From positions 1 through 64,000 of the forward strand of contig NZ_SJON01000020.1 of NCBI RefSeq assembly GCF_004331385.1: a DNA stretch of 64,000 bases, read 5' to 3'. A program made the translations under genes and the position numbers. Under the pieces are notes generated by a model that saw nothing but the letters and a program-made list of their open reading frames with translations, made no database searches and was not told the DNA's origin. How positions within the stretch are numbered: the first letter of the stretch is position 1; every line of letters starts with the position of its first letter. This document shows positions 49,562-57,799 of this stretch, piece by piece. This DNA is from Enterobacter quasihormaechei. Its GTDB lineage: Bacteria; Pseudomonadota; Gammaproteobacteria; Enterobacterales; Enterobacteriaceae.

Positions 49562-50545
49562 ATGGCAACACGTATTGAATTTCACAAGCATGGTGGCCCT
49601 GACGTACTCAACGCGGTGGAGTTCACCCCCGCCGCGCCTGGTGAAAATGAAATCCAGGTTGAAAACAAAGCGATTGGCATTAACTACATCGATACCTATA
49701 TTCGCGGCGGCCTCTATCCGCCTCCGTCGATGCCGAGCGGGCTGGGCACCGAGGCGGCCGGTATCGTCAGCAAAGTGGGTAGCGGGGTCAAGCACATCAA
49801 AGAAGGCGATCGCGTGGTGTACGCGCAGTCTGCGCTGGGCGCTTACAGCTCCGTCCACAATGTTCCGGCCGAGAAAGCGGCGCTTCTGCCGAATGCGATT
49901 GGCTTCGAGCAGGCCGCCGCCTCATTCCTCAAAGGGCTGACGGTCTATTATCTGCTGCGCAAAACCTATGAAATTAAGCCCGATGAGCAGTTTCTGTTCC
50001 ATGCTGCTGCTGGTGGCGTGGGGTTGATTGCCTGCCAGTGGGCGAAGGCCCTGGGCGCGAAGCTGATCGGCACCGTGGGCAGCGCCCAAAAAGCACAGCG
50101 TGCGCTGGACGCGGGCGCCTGGCAGGTAATCAACTACCGGGAAGAGAGCATCGTTGAGCGGCTCAAAGAGATCACCGGCGGCAAAAAGGTGCGCGTCGTG
50201 TATGACTCGGTGGGGAAAGACACGTGGGAGTCTTCGCTGGACTGCCTGCAACGTCGCGGGCTGATGGTGAGCTTCGGTAACGCCTCTGGCGCTGTCACCG
50301 GCGTCAATCTCGGCATTCTGAATCAGAAAGGGTCGCTGTACGTCACACGCCCTTCCCTGCAAGGTTACATCACCAACCGGGAAGAACTTGAGGAAGCCAG
50401 CAATGAGCTGTTCTCGCTGATTGCCAGCGGCGTCATCAAAGTAGACGTGGCGGATGCGCAGAAATTCGCGCTAACCGATGCACAACGCGCGCATGAAGTG
50501 CTGGAGAGCCGGGCAACGCAGGGATCAAGCCTGTTAATTCCCTGA
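49562..50545 (+). CDS. qor: Qor NADPH quinone oxidoreductase
   Basis: Qor is an NADPH-dependent quinone reductase (zeta-crystallin type, MDR superfamily) of 327 residues. The nucleotide-binding motif AAAGGVGLIACQ is near 150, and no zinc-binding Cys cluster is present, as usual for this group. GGAGGAAGC precedes the start. It is followed by a strong terminator. Confidence 0.95.
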   Translation: MATRIEFHKHGGPDVLNAVEFTPAAPGENEIQVENKAIGINYIDTYIRGGLYPPPSMPSGLGTEAAGIVSKVGSGVKHIKEGDRVVYAQSALGAYSSVHNVPAEKAALLPNAIGFEQAAASFLKGLTVYYLLRKTYEIKPDEQFLFHAAAGGVGLIACQWAKALGAKLIGTVGSAQKAQRALDAGAWQVINYREESIVERLKEITGGKKVRVVYDSVGKDTWESSLDCLQRRGLMVSFGNASGAVTGVNLGILNQKGSLYVTRPSLQGYITNREELEEASNELFSLIASGVIKVDVADAQKFALTDAQRAHEVLESRATQGSSLLIP

Positions 50546-50561
50546 GCCATAAAAAGAAATT

Positions 50562-50590
50562 GGGCTTCCCGTGGGAAGCCCTTTCTTTTT
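50562..50590 (+). terminator. qor terminator
   Basis: GGGCTTCCC (50562-50570) pairs with GGGAAGCCC (50573-50581) and is followed by TTTCTTTTTTT. Confidence 0.9.
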
Positions 50591-50729
50591 TTAGTTCGGC
50601 TGTATGTAGGGTACAGCTCGATGAATTCTTTAGCGGCAGCCATAGTGACAGATTCGATAAGTAAATCCTATTCTGTTCTAAGGATTGCTGCCGGAAAAGT
50701 TGCAGGTATGTGACGAACCCCTCAATACC

Positions 50730-50972
50730 TTAGTAACGGAAGCGGTTATTACGCTGATAAGTGGGCAGTTTTGGTGATTTAATCGCCCGTATCGCCCATA
50801 CCACCGCAATCGCCAGAAGTAACCACGGCAGGAGCTTAATTGTCAGGGCAAATAAGCCGCCGACAAACATCACCACCGTGGCCACCACGAGCGCAGCCAG
50901 AATACCGAGCAGCGACACGCCCGTGACCATCAGCATGATAAAAAAGCCAATCACAAAAAGTAGTTCCAGCAT
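50730..50972 (-). CDS. pspG: PspG phage-shock-protein regulon membrane protein
   Basis: PspG (80 residues) is a small inner-membrane protein of the phage shock regulon. It is nearly all hydrophobic with two to three helices (about 2-22, 28-48 and 50-65). The start MLELLFVIGF was chosen by match to E. coli; the frame is open 41 codons further upstream into its promoter. A sigma-54 promoter lies 40 bases upstream. Confidence 0.9.
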   Translation of the reverse strand: MLELLFVIGFFIMLMVTGVSLLGILAALVVATVVMFVGGLFALTIKLLPWLLLAIAVVWAIRAIKSPKLPTYQRNNRFRY

Positions 50973-51010
50973 GGTGCTCTCCCACGAGTTCCCGAATGAT
51001 GCTGCGATCA

Positions 51011-51030
51011 TTACAAGAAACGTGCCAAAA
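51011..51030 (-). promoter_or_regulatory. sigma-54 promoter of pspG
   Basis: On the minus strand TTGGCACGTTTCTTGTA gives the -24 (TGGCACG, 51027-51021) and -12 (TTGTA, 51017-51013) elements. The start codon follows 40 bases downstream. E. coli pspG is activated by PspF with sigma-54. Confidence 0.85.
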
Positions 51031-51108
51031 GTAAGTCGTTGTTCTGAAAGCGAAACGCCCCGCAATCTCTTGCAGGGTGTGGTGTAATTGACCATCTTTT
51101 AGCGAAAT

Positions 51109-52104
51109 TTAACGTTTATCCGCAACCAGACGCAGCGCGTGTTCCAGAACCTCAACGTCCGCACCGGCTTTATGCGCGTTCTCGCTGAGGTAACGACGCC
51201 ACTGGCGCGCGCCAGGAATGCCCTGGAACAGGCCAAGCATATGGCGGGTAATATGGCCCAGGTACGTACCCTTACTCAGTTCGCGCTCAATATACGGATA
51301 CATAGCGCGCACCACAGCCACCGGATCGGTATCAGCACCTTCAATGCCGAAAATTTCCCGGTCGACCGTCGCCAGAATGCCCGGATTCTGATACGCCTCG
51401 CGTCCGACCATCACGCCATCCATATGTTCGAGATGCGCTTTAGCCTCGTCCAGCGAGGTAATACCGCCGTTGATCGACATAGTCAGGTGCGGGAAGTCGC
51501 GCTTCAGCTGATACACGCGCGGGTAGTCCAGCGGCGGGATCTCGCGGTTCTCTTTCGGGCTAAGGCCAGAGAGCCAGGCTTTACGGGCGTGGATGATAAA
51601 CATCTCGCACTCGCCCTTCCCTGACACCGTGTTGATGAAATCACACAGAAATTCGTAGCTGTCCTGGTCGTCGATGCCAATACGGGTTTTTACCGTGACC
51701 GGAATAGAGACGACGTCGCGCATCGCTTTGATGCAGTCCGCCACCAGATTTGCATTACCCATCAGGCACGCGCCGAACATACCGTTTTGCACACGGTCGG
51801 ACGGGCAGCCGACGTTGAGGTTAATCTCGTCATAGCCGCGCGCTTCAGCCAGCTTCGCACACTGCGCCAGCGCAGCCGGATCGCTGCCACCGAGTTGCAG
51901 CGCAACCGGATGCTCTTCTTCGCTGTACGCCAGATAGTCTCCCTTGCCGTGAATAATTGCGCCGGTAGTGACCATTTCGGTGTAGAGCAGCGTATGGCGG
52001 GAGAGCTGACGCAGGAAATAGCGGCAGTGTCTGTCCGTCCAGTCGAGCATCGGCGCGATGGAGAAACGGTGTGCAGGGAAAGCGGTCTGGAATTCTGACG
52101 ACAT
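51109..52104 (-). CDS. dusA: DusA tRNA-dihydrouridine(20/20a) synthase
   Basis: DusA reduces uridines 20 and 20a of tRNA with an FMN-dependent TIM-barrel. The 331-residue protein has [16 protein letters not shown] at the start, [15 protein letters not shown] near 70, and the catalytic cysteine in [13 protein letters not shown] near 97. [12 protein letters not shown], for FMN binding, is near 208. It lies upstream of pspG on the same strand. Confidence 0.95.
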   Translation of the reverse strand: MSSEFQTAFPAHRFSIAPMLDWTDRHCRYFLRQLSRHTLLYTEMVTTGAIIHGKGDYLAYSEEEHPVALQLGGSDPAALAQCAKLAEARGYDEINLNVGCPSDRVQNGMFGACLMGNANLVADCIKAMRDVVSIPVTVKTRIGIDDQDSYEFLCDFINTVSGKGECEMFIIHARKAWLSGLSPKENREIPPLDYPRVYQLKRDFPHLTMSINGGITSLDEAKAHLEHMDGVMVGREAYQNPGILATVDREIFGIEGADTDPVAVVRAMYPYIERELSKGTYLGHITRHMLGLFQGIPGARQWRRYLSENAHKAGADVEVLEHALRLVADKR

Positions 52105-52159
52105 GGCGAACTTTTAAGCATCTGGTGGAAAAGGGGCGCTACTATAGCACAAAGAAAAG

Positions 52160-52180
52160 CCGGAGGCGCAGCGCCTCCGG
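52160..52180 (-). terminator. terminator of the TraF-like gene
   Basis: CCGGAGGC (52160-52167) pairs with GCCTCCGG (52173-52180) around a 5-base loop. The minus-strand 3' side runs into CTTTTCTTT. Confidence 0.75.
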
Positions 52181-52186
52181 TGTACT

Positions 52187-53497
52187 TTAGAACGTCATAC
52201 TCAACTGCGCCCCTGCGCCCCAGGTCTCGTCTTCGCCATAAAGCCCCATCAGGTCAACATGAACGGAGCTGAACGGCGCAAAACCGAGGCCGCCGGTAAA
52301 GACGTTGCTGTCGTTACCTTTCATGTCCGCACGATAACCGGCGCGCACCGCCAGCCAGCTCAGCGGTGTGACTTCTGCACCAATGCCAGCGTACTGGGAT
52401 GTATCTTCGCTTTTGAAGCCTTTGGTCTCGGTCAGGTCGCCGTCTGCGGTCAGGGTCACCATATCGTTATGCCAGGCCGCTCCGGCGGTCACCAGCGGGC
52501 GGATCTGGTAGGTGTCTTTATAACTCACTACCTCTCCCGTGCGCCCGTTGCGGATGCGGATATCTTTGGTATCGATATCGCGGGACATCAGGTTTTGCCC
52601 GCTCACGCCGACCGTCCAGTTTTCACCGAAATCAGCGGCAATACCGGCATCGACGTTGAAGCCGGTGTCGTCGGTACGGTAGCGGCTGTCGTTCCACTTA
52701 TTACTGTCGTAATCGTAGATTGAGGTGGTGTAGTTATAGAGCCAGGTTTTTTGCAGCTTTGGCGTAACGCCAACGGAAACCGGAACGCCGCCAAGATCGA
52801 ACTGGCGGGCCACCGCAATACCGTAGTCGGACACAATCGCCGCCCGGCCAGAGGCCGTCGAGTTGAGGTTTTTGGTGATTTGATCGGTACCGTTTAGCGC
52901 AGCGTCAAGCGCCACACCGGCCGCCACCGCGTCGCTTCGCTGGATGCCACGCAGATAATCAATATCCTGCTGGTCGATAGAAGTGCTCACGCGCCCGTGG
53001 GCATAGCCTTTCGCCATAAAGGCCACTGAAAGCACGTCGTTAGGAATGCTGACGGCAATCCCCGCCCCTGCGGTGGCGTGCGCGGTTTTGCCTTTCAGGT
53101 AGTCCAGCTCATCCGCGAGATCTTTCGCTGCGCCCTGGAACTGGTTGATTGAGCCTAACGGGTTGGTGATGATTTCAATCGGCGTCAGGCTATCCACCAC
53201 GTCCTGATAGCGATTGATTTTGTCATTGATGGTATCAATCTCGTCCTGAAGATTGTCCTCATCGGTCACCTGCACGCCGACGGACGGCAAAATAACCGTC
53301 ACGTCATCCTCAGGTTTTGACTTTGCCAGCAGCGCCGGGTTGATCAAGGCGCCGCTGCCATAACTTCCGGCCGCTACGCCCGTGCCACCCATTGCGTCGC
53401 TACGCGCTTCCGTCCAGGTATTGGCTGCTCCCGCCTGATTTGCCATAAAAAAGGAGACAGCGATGCTAACCATCGAAAATTTAAAATGTTTTTTCAC
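52187..53497 (-). CDS. TraF-like outer-membrane beta-barrel protein
   Basis: This 436-residue protein has a signal peptide (FSMVSIAVSFFMANQAGA, cleavage near 24) and a C terminus ending in an aromatic (QLSMTF), typical of outer-membrane barrels. Its start AMGGTGVAAGSYGSGALINPAL resembles FadL-type proteins. It fits the family named F plasmid transfer operon protein TraF, chromosomal members of which lie alone. No conjugation genes are nearby, so a role in conjugation is unlikely. A coiled-coil stretch (about 80-135) is unusual. The function is unknown; E. coli K-12 has none here. Confidence 0.75.
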   Translation of the reverse strand: MKKHFKFSMVSIAVSFFMANQAGAANTWTEARSDAMGGTGVAAGSYGSGALINPALLAKSKPEDDVTVILPSVGVQVTDEDNLQDEIDTINDKINRYQDVVDSLTPIEIITNPLGSINQFQGAAKDLADELDYLKGKTAHATAGAGIAVSIPNDVLSVAFMAKGYAHGRVSTSIDQQDIDYLRGIQRSDAVAAGVALDAALNGTDQITKNLNSTASGRAAIVSDYGIAVARQFDLGGVPVSVGVTPKLQKTWLYNYTTSIYDYDSNKWNDSRYRTDDTGFNVDAGIAADFGENWTVGVSGQNLMSRDIDTKDIRIRNGRTGEVVSYKDTYQIRPLVTAGAAWHNDMVTLTADGDLTETKGFKSEDTSQYAGIGAEVTPLSWLAVRAGYRADMKGNDSNVFTGGLGFAPFSSVHVDLMGLYGEDETWGAGAQLSMTF

Positions 53498-53665
53498 AGT
53501 GTGCTCGTAAATAGTTTGTTATTAGTTAACCCTGTCTGTTATCACCCAAACAGGAACGAACTATTGCTGTGAATAAGTACAAAAAGACCCGCTATTTCCC
53601 TAAGTTAAATTCCATCCCGGCCTGTTCTAATGTGTGACGACCATCAATATTTATAGAAGAGGAAA

Positions 53666-54154
53666 TTATTTTCGCCCAGGTTTTCCATCGTGCGGCCCAA
53701 AAAACTGAGGCGGATGGTCTACCCAGCGGTCTTCGCGCGTTGCGGCATAAACCGGATTAAGCGGATAGTAGATGCGGTTGTGCTTTTTATTGGCCTCGCC
53801 CACTACCAGTAAGCGCACCTCTTCCTCGGTATTGTTGATAAAGGTATGGCACACACCCGTGCCGGCAGGAAACCCGACGCTGTCGCCAGGTTCGAGCTTC
53901 CACAGATAGCCATTGATCCAGGCCTCAGGATAACCCTCCAGAACGTATACAAACTCTTCTTCATCACTTTCCGCATGCGGATAAGACGTACGGCGTCCGG
54001 GCGGCAGCCGTTCATGGTGAATACCAATGCGGCCGAGACCCAGCTTGCGGGCCAGCGGCGCGCCAATTGAGAAACGTTCGTTGCTGTCAGGATAAGTGGC
54101 GTCATCGGCACCTTCCACGTCCCGCCAGTGCCGAATACAGTCAGGTCTTTTCAT
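53666..54154 (-). CDS. Cupin domain protein
   Basis: This 162-residue protein has a single cupin fold. The metal-type motif 1 region (SYPHAESDEEEFVYVLEGYPEAWING, about 65-90) and motif 2 (GDSVGFPAGTGVCHTFIN, about 97-115) retain His and Glu residues that could bind a metal. GGGAGA precedes the start MKRPDCIRHW. The frame extends 64 codons upstream into the zur promoter, but no homology appears there. It is divergent from zur and may share its promoter region. The substrate is unknown. Confidence 0.82.
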   Translation of the reverse strand: MKRPDCIRHWRDVEGADDATYPDSNERFSIGAPLARKLGLGRIGIHHERLPPGRRTSYPHAESDEEEFVYVLEGYPEAWINGYLWKLEPGDSVGFPAGTGVCHTFINNTEEEVRLLVVGEANKKHNRIYYPLNPVYAATREDRWVDHPPQFFGPHDGKPGRK

Positions 54155-54270
54155 TGCGCGATCTCCCGGTTTGCGATGCGTCAGGTATAGCACAGCCTGG
54201 CGGATCTCGGTGTTTTTACCAGAACATGATAAAGTGAGGGTTTGAACCCTTATCACATCCGAGGTGCCCG

Positions 54271-54783
54271 ATGGACAAGTCCACAAAAGAGCTGTTAGCG
54301 CAAGCTGAAAAGCTGTGCGCGCAACGCAATGTGCGCCTGACCCCACAGCGCCTTGAGGTCCTGCGTCTGATGAGCCTGCAACAGGGTGCCATCAGCGCCT
54401 ACGATCTGCTCGACCTGTTACGTGAAAGCGAGCCGCAGGCAAAACCGCCAACCGTCTATCGGGCGCTGGATTTTCTGCTGGAACAAGGGTTTGTGCATAA
54501 GGTGGAGTCAACAAACAGCTATGTGTTGTGCCATCTTTTTGACCAGCCGACCCACACGTCTGCCATGTTTATCTGCGATCGCTGTGGCGTGGTGAAGGAG
54601 GAGTGTGCGGAAGGAGTGGAAGATATTATGCATACGCTGGCGGCCAGAATGGGCTTTGCCCTGCGCCATAACGTAATCGAAGCACACGGTTTATGTTCTG
54701 CCTGCGTAGAGGTGGAGTCATGCCGCCATCAGGATGCCTGTCAGCACGATCACTCGATTCTGGTGAAGAAAAAGCCGCGTTAA
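54271..54783 (+). CDS. zur: Zur zinc uptake regulator
   Basis: Zur is a Fur-family repressor of zinc uptake genes (znuABC). The 170-residue protein has the winged helix RNVRLTPQRLEVLRLMS (about 19-35) and PPTVYRALDFLLEQG. The metal sites CDRCGVVKEEC (about 103-113), HGLCSACVEVESCRH and the C-terminal QHDHS are all visible. It is divergent from the cupin gene. Confidence 0.95.
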   Translation: MDKSTKELLAQAEKLCAQRNVRLTPQRLEVLRLMSLQQGAISAYDLLDLLRESEPQAKPPTVYRALDFLLEQGFVHKVESTNSYVLCHLFDQPTHTSAMFICDRCGVVKEECAEGVEDIMHTLAARMGFALRHNVIEAHGLCSACVEVESCRHQDACQHDHSILVKKKPR

Positions 54784-54795
54784 GGCCAAAGAAAA

Positions 54796-54812
54796 GGCGG
54801 CTCATGGCCGCC
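54796..54812 (-). terminator. yjbJ terminator
   Basis: GGCGGC (54796-54801) pairs with GCCGCC (54807-54812). The minus-strand 3' side is TTTTCTTT. It lies between convergent zur and yjbJ. Confidence 0.65.
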
Positions 54813-54829
54813 CTTGGGGATAGTGTCGG

Positions 54830-55039
54830 TTACCAGCGGTAGTCGTTACGGGTTTCCCAGTCTTTGACTTCGTTTTCCGCCTGATCTTTTTCGTAACCGT
54901 AGCGCTCCTGGATTTTACCTACCAGCTGATCGCGCTTACCTTCAATGACGGTCATATCGTCATCCGTCAGCTTACCCCACTGTTCTTTCGCTTTACCTTT
55001 GAATTGCTTCCAGTTGCCGCCGATTTCGTCTTTATTCAT
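54830..55039 (-). CDS. yjbJ: YjbJ, CsbD-like stress protein
   Basis: This 69-residue CsbD family protein (MNKDEIGGNWKQFKGKAKEQWG...) is very hydrophilic. It is highly abundant in stationary phase in E. coli and depends on sigma-S. The function is unknown. No clear sigma-S promoter was scored. Confidence 0.93.
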   Translation of the reverse strand: MNKDEIGGNWKQFKGKAKEQWGKLTDDDMTVIEGKRDQLVGKIQERYGYEKDQAENEVKDWETRNDYRW

Positions 55040-55158
55040 AATCGTGTCCTCGTGTTAAGCGTCTATGAGTATCGTCCGCTTCGTTCTTTTCTGCTGGACG
55101 TGATTATTATTGTAGTTAAGGATTCGGAAGTTATTTTTATATTCGGAATCTTTAACCG

Positions 55159-56496
55159 CTACGACATATCGTGTCGGGCAGGAAACCAGGTATTGTTTCG
55201 CCAGTGACGATGCCAGATAACGGCCAGCGAAAGGCCACGCAATGAGAGAAAAACCGCCAGCGCCAGCCACAGGCCATGATTGCCAAGATACGGCACGGAC
55301 AGCAGCGTAAGGCCGAAGCCCGCCGCCGCGACGGCCATGCTGTTGCGCATCTCCGCCCCTCGCGTGGCACCAATAAACATGCCGTCCAGCAGATAGCACC
55401 ACACGCCCACCACCGGTAATACCACCTGCCAGAGGATGTAGCGATCGGCAAGCGCCTGAAGCGCGGGCAGCGAGGTAAGTAGCGCGACAATATGCCCACC
55501 AAAACAGGCGTAAACCAGGGCAAAGATCAGCGCCACCAGACCCGCCTGACGGCAGGCAGCCCGCCACACCTCGCGTAGCTGGCCGCTTTCACGCGCGCCG
55601 TATGCCTGCCCGGAATGCGCCTCCACGGCGTAAGCAAAACCATCCAGCGCGTAAGCGGTAAAGGTCAGTAAGGTCATGAGCACTGCGTTGACCGCGACGA
55701 TTTCTGGCCCAAGCCGCGCACCAAAAACAGTTAATGCACCAAAGCAGAGTTGCAGCAGGAGCGAGCGCAGCATGATGTCGCGATTAAGCGCCAGCAGCTT
55801 ACGCATATTGCCGCGCCAGGCCGTTTTCAGAAGATCGAGGGTGATGCCGCGCATCGTCAGCACGCGCCAGACCATCCACAAACCGATCAGCAGCGTACCG
55901 TATTCAGCAATCGCCGTGGCCAGCGCCGCGCCGCGAACGTTCATGTGCAGTCCCATTACCAGCCAGAGATCGAGCACAATGTTAAGCAGGTTGCCCACCA
56001 CCAGCAGGATCACCGGCGCGCGGGCGTACTGCACGCCCAGTAACCAGCCCAGGAGGACCAGGTTTGCCAGTGAAGCGGGCGCGCTGAGCCAGCGAATTTC
56101 GAGGAAGCGCCGGGCCTGCTCCAGCACGGCATCACTGCCGCCCACAATATGGAGCGCCAGATCAATGAGCGGCGTACGCAACAGGACGATTAACGCGCCG
56201 GCACCGAACGCCAGCATGAGCGGCTGAACCAGCGCACGCGCCAGACGCAGGGGATCTTTTGCACCATACGCCTGGGCCGTCAGGCCTGTTGTACTCATGC
56301 GTAAAAAGAGAAGCAGCATAAAGAGGAAGCTGGTCGCCGTTGCGCCGATCGCGACGCCGCCCAGATAAATCGGCGAATCCAGATGCCCGATTACCGCCGT
56401 GTCCACCAGCCCCAGCAGGGGAACGGTAATATTGGAAAAAATCATCGGTAGCGCAAGACGCCACAACGCCTTATCGGCAGAAGTTAGCAATGCCAT
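55159..56496 (-). CDS. dinF: DinF MATE family efflux protein
   Basis: DinF (445 residues) is a multidrug and toxic compound extrusion family membrane protein with about twelve helices. It contains GLVDTAVIGHLDSP near 25 and NLVLLGWLLGVQYARAP near 145. It follows lexA by 63 bases and belongs to the SOS-induced lexA-dinF operon. E. coli DinF protects against oxidative damage and bile salts; the substrate is not known. Confidence 0.94.
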   Translation of the reverse strand: MALLTSADKALWRLALPMIFSNITVPLLGLVDTAVIGHLDSPIYLGGVAIGATATSFLFMLLLFLRMSTTGLTAQAYGAKDPLRLARALVQPLMLAFGAGALIVLLRTPLIDLALHIVGGSDAVLEQARRFLEIRWLSAPASLANLVLLGWLLGVQYARAPVILLVVGNLLNIVLDLWLVMGLHMNVRGAALATAIAEYGTLLIGLWMVWRVLTMRGITLDLLKTAWRGNMRKLLALNRDIMLRSLLLQLCFGALTVFGARLGPEIVAVNAVLMTLLTFTAYALDGFAYAVEAHSGQAYGARESGQLREVWRAACRQAGLVALIFALVYACFGGHIVALLTSLPALQALADRYILWQVVLPVVGVWCYLLDGMFIGATRGAEMRNSMAVAAAGFGLTLLSVPYLGNHGLWLALAVFLSLRGLSLAVIWHRHWRNNTWFPARHDMS

Positions 56497-56559
56497 GGAA
56501 ATTACCGGAATCAGAAAATAGGCCAGGCTGTAGAGGAGCTACAGCCTGTCAGGAAGAGA

Positions 56560-57168
56560 TTACAGCCATTCACCGTTGCGGATAACGCCTACCGCCAGGC
56601 CTTCAATGGAGAAGCTCTGCTCGCGGAGGTCCACCACAATTGGGGAGAATTCGTTGTTTTCTGGCAGAAGCTGAACGGTATTACCTTGTTTTTTCAGGCG
56701 CTTAACCGTCACTTCATCATCAATGCGCGCTACCACGACTTGCCCGTTACGCACGTCCTGCGTTTTGTGTACCGCAAGCAGATCGCCATCCAGAATGCCG
56801 ATATCTTTCATGGACATTCCGCTAACGCGCAGCAGGAAATCGGCGCTCGGCTTGAACATGCCTGGGTCAACCTGATAGTGCCCTTCAATATGCTGCTGTG
56901 CCAGCAGGGGTTCACCTGCGGCAACGCGGCCCACCAGCGGAATACCGGTCTCTTCTTCCACCAACAGACGAATACCGCGTGAGGCACCGGAAACAATCTC
57001 AATCACGCCCTTACGCGCCAGCGCTTTAAGGTGCTCTTCGGCAGCATTAGGAGAACGGAAGCCCAGACGCTGTGCAATTTCTGCACGCGTGGGTGGCATA
57101 CCCGTCTGGCCGATATGATCCCGAATGAGATCAAACACCTCTTGCTGCCTGGTCGTTAACGCTTTCAT
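56560..57168 (-). CDS. lexA: LexA SOS repressor
   Basis: LexA represses the SOS regulon and cleaves itself when RecA filaments form. The 202-residue protein has the winged helix-turn-helix (1-70, [23 protein letters not shown]). It also has the cleavage site A84-G85 and the catalytic dyad S119 and K156. It represses itself through two boxes just upstream and leads dinF. Confidence 0.97.
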   Translation of the reverse strand: MKALTTRQQEVFDLIRDHIGQTGMPPTRAEIAQRLGFRSPNAAEEHLKALARKGVIEIVSGASRGIRLLVEEETGIPLVGRVAAGEPLLAQQHIEGHYQVDPGMFKPSADFLLRVSGMSMKDIGILDGDLLAVHKTQDVRNGQVVVARIDDEVTVKRLKKQGNTVQLLPENNEFSPIVVDLREQSFSIEGLAVGVIRNGEWL

Positions 57169-57176
57169 ACCGCCCC

Positions 57177-57192
57177 CTGGGTGTATATACAG
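57177..57192. promoter_or_regulatory. LexA box 2 of lexA
   Basis: CTGGGTGTATATACAG (reverse complement CTGTATATACACCCAG) is a strong LexA box 9-24 bases before the lexA start. Confidence 0.95.
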
Positions 57193-57197
57193 TTATG

Positions 57198-57213
57198 CTG
57201 TGAGTATATACAG
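57198..57213. promoter_or_regulatory. LexA box 1 of lexA
   Basis: CTGTGAGTATATACAG is a second LexA box, 21 bp from the other centre to centre. The paired boxes are the E. coli lexA autoregulatory arrangement. Confidence 0.95.
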
Positions 57214-57276
57214 TCAAAGGCGATTTTGGAACCAAAAACTGCACAAAAAACCAGGGACTTAATTATTCCTCGAGGC

Positions 57277-57645
57277 TCATCGGAAATGTGACCAAAGCAG
57301 CGTGACCCAGGTGATCGCCGCGGTGATAATCGACAGCAGCACGGCAGCGGAACCCATGTCTTTCGCCCGGCCAGACAGTTCATGGAATTCCGACCCTATC
57401 CGGTCAACAACGGCCTCAATAGCGCTATTAAGAATTTCCACTATCATCACCAGAAGGACAGAACCGATGAGAAGCACGCGGGTGATAGCATCAACATCAA
57501 GGAAGCAGGCGATGATAACTGCAACGATCGCGGCAACCGCTTCCTGGCGGAAGGCGGCTTCATTAACCCATGCGGCGCGAAAGCCTTTCCATGAATAACC
57601 GGCAGCTTTAATGATTCGGGTTAACCCAGTGGTATTATTGGCCAT
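57277..57645 (-). CDS. dgkA: DgkA diacylglycerol kinase
   Basis: DgkA recycles diacylglycerol, made as a by-product of membrane-derived oligosaccharide synthesis, to phosphatidic acid. The 122-residue inner-membrane protein has three helices and the conserved NEAAFRQE and EILNSAIEAVVDRIG motifs; the latter holds the active-site glutamate. It is divergent from plsB. Confidence 0.95.
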   Translation of the reverse strand: MANNTTGLTRIIKAAGYSWKGFRAAWVNEAAFRQEAVAAIVAVIIACFLDVDAITRVLLIGSVLLVMIVEILNSAIEAVVDRIGSEFHELSGRAKDMGSAAVLLSIITAAITWVTLLWSHFR

Positions 57646-57799
57646 CTAAAGAACCTTTTATGAGAAATAGCGTCAGTAACTAAAGCTTCAGCGCGTTTTG
57701 CTGCAACCTGAAGTATGACGGGTAACAACAGAAATTTTGCGCGCTTTCTGTTATCCTTGCGCCGCAATTGCATTATTAACCAGAGGCTTTACATCGTTT

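Noticed and set aside
52187-53497. Part of an integrated conjugative element because of the TraF name
   Set aside because: No relaxase, coupling protein, pilus genes, integrase or att repeats are nearby; flanking genes are core.
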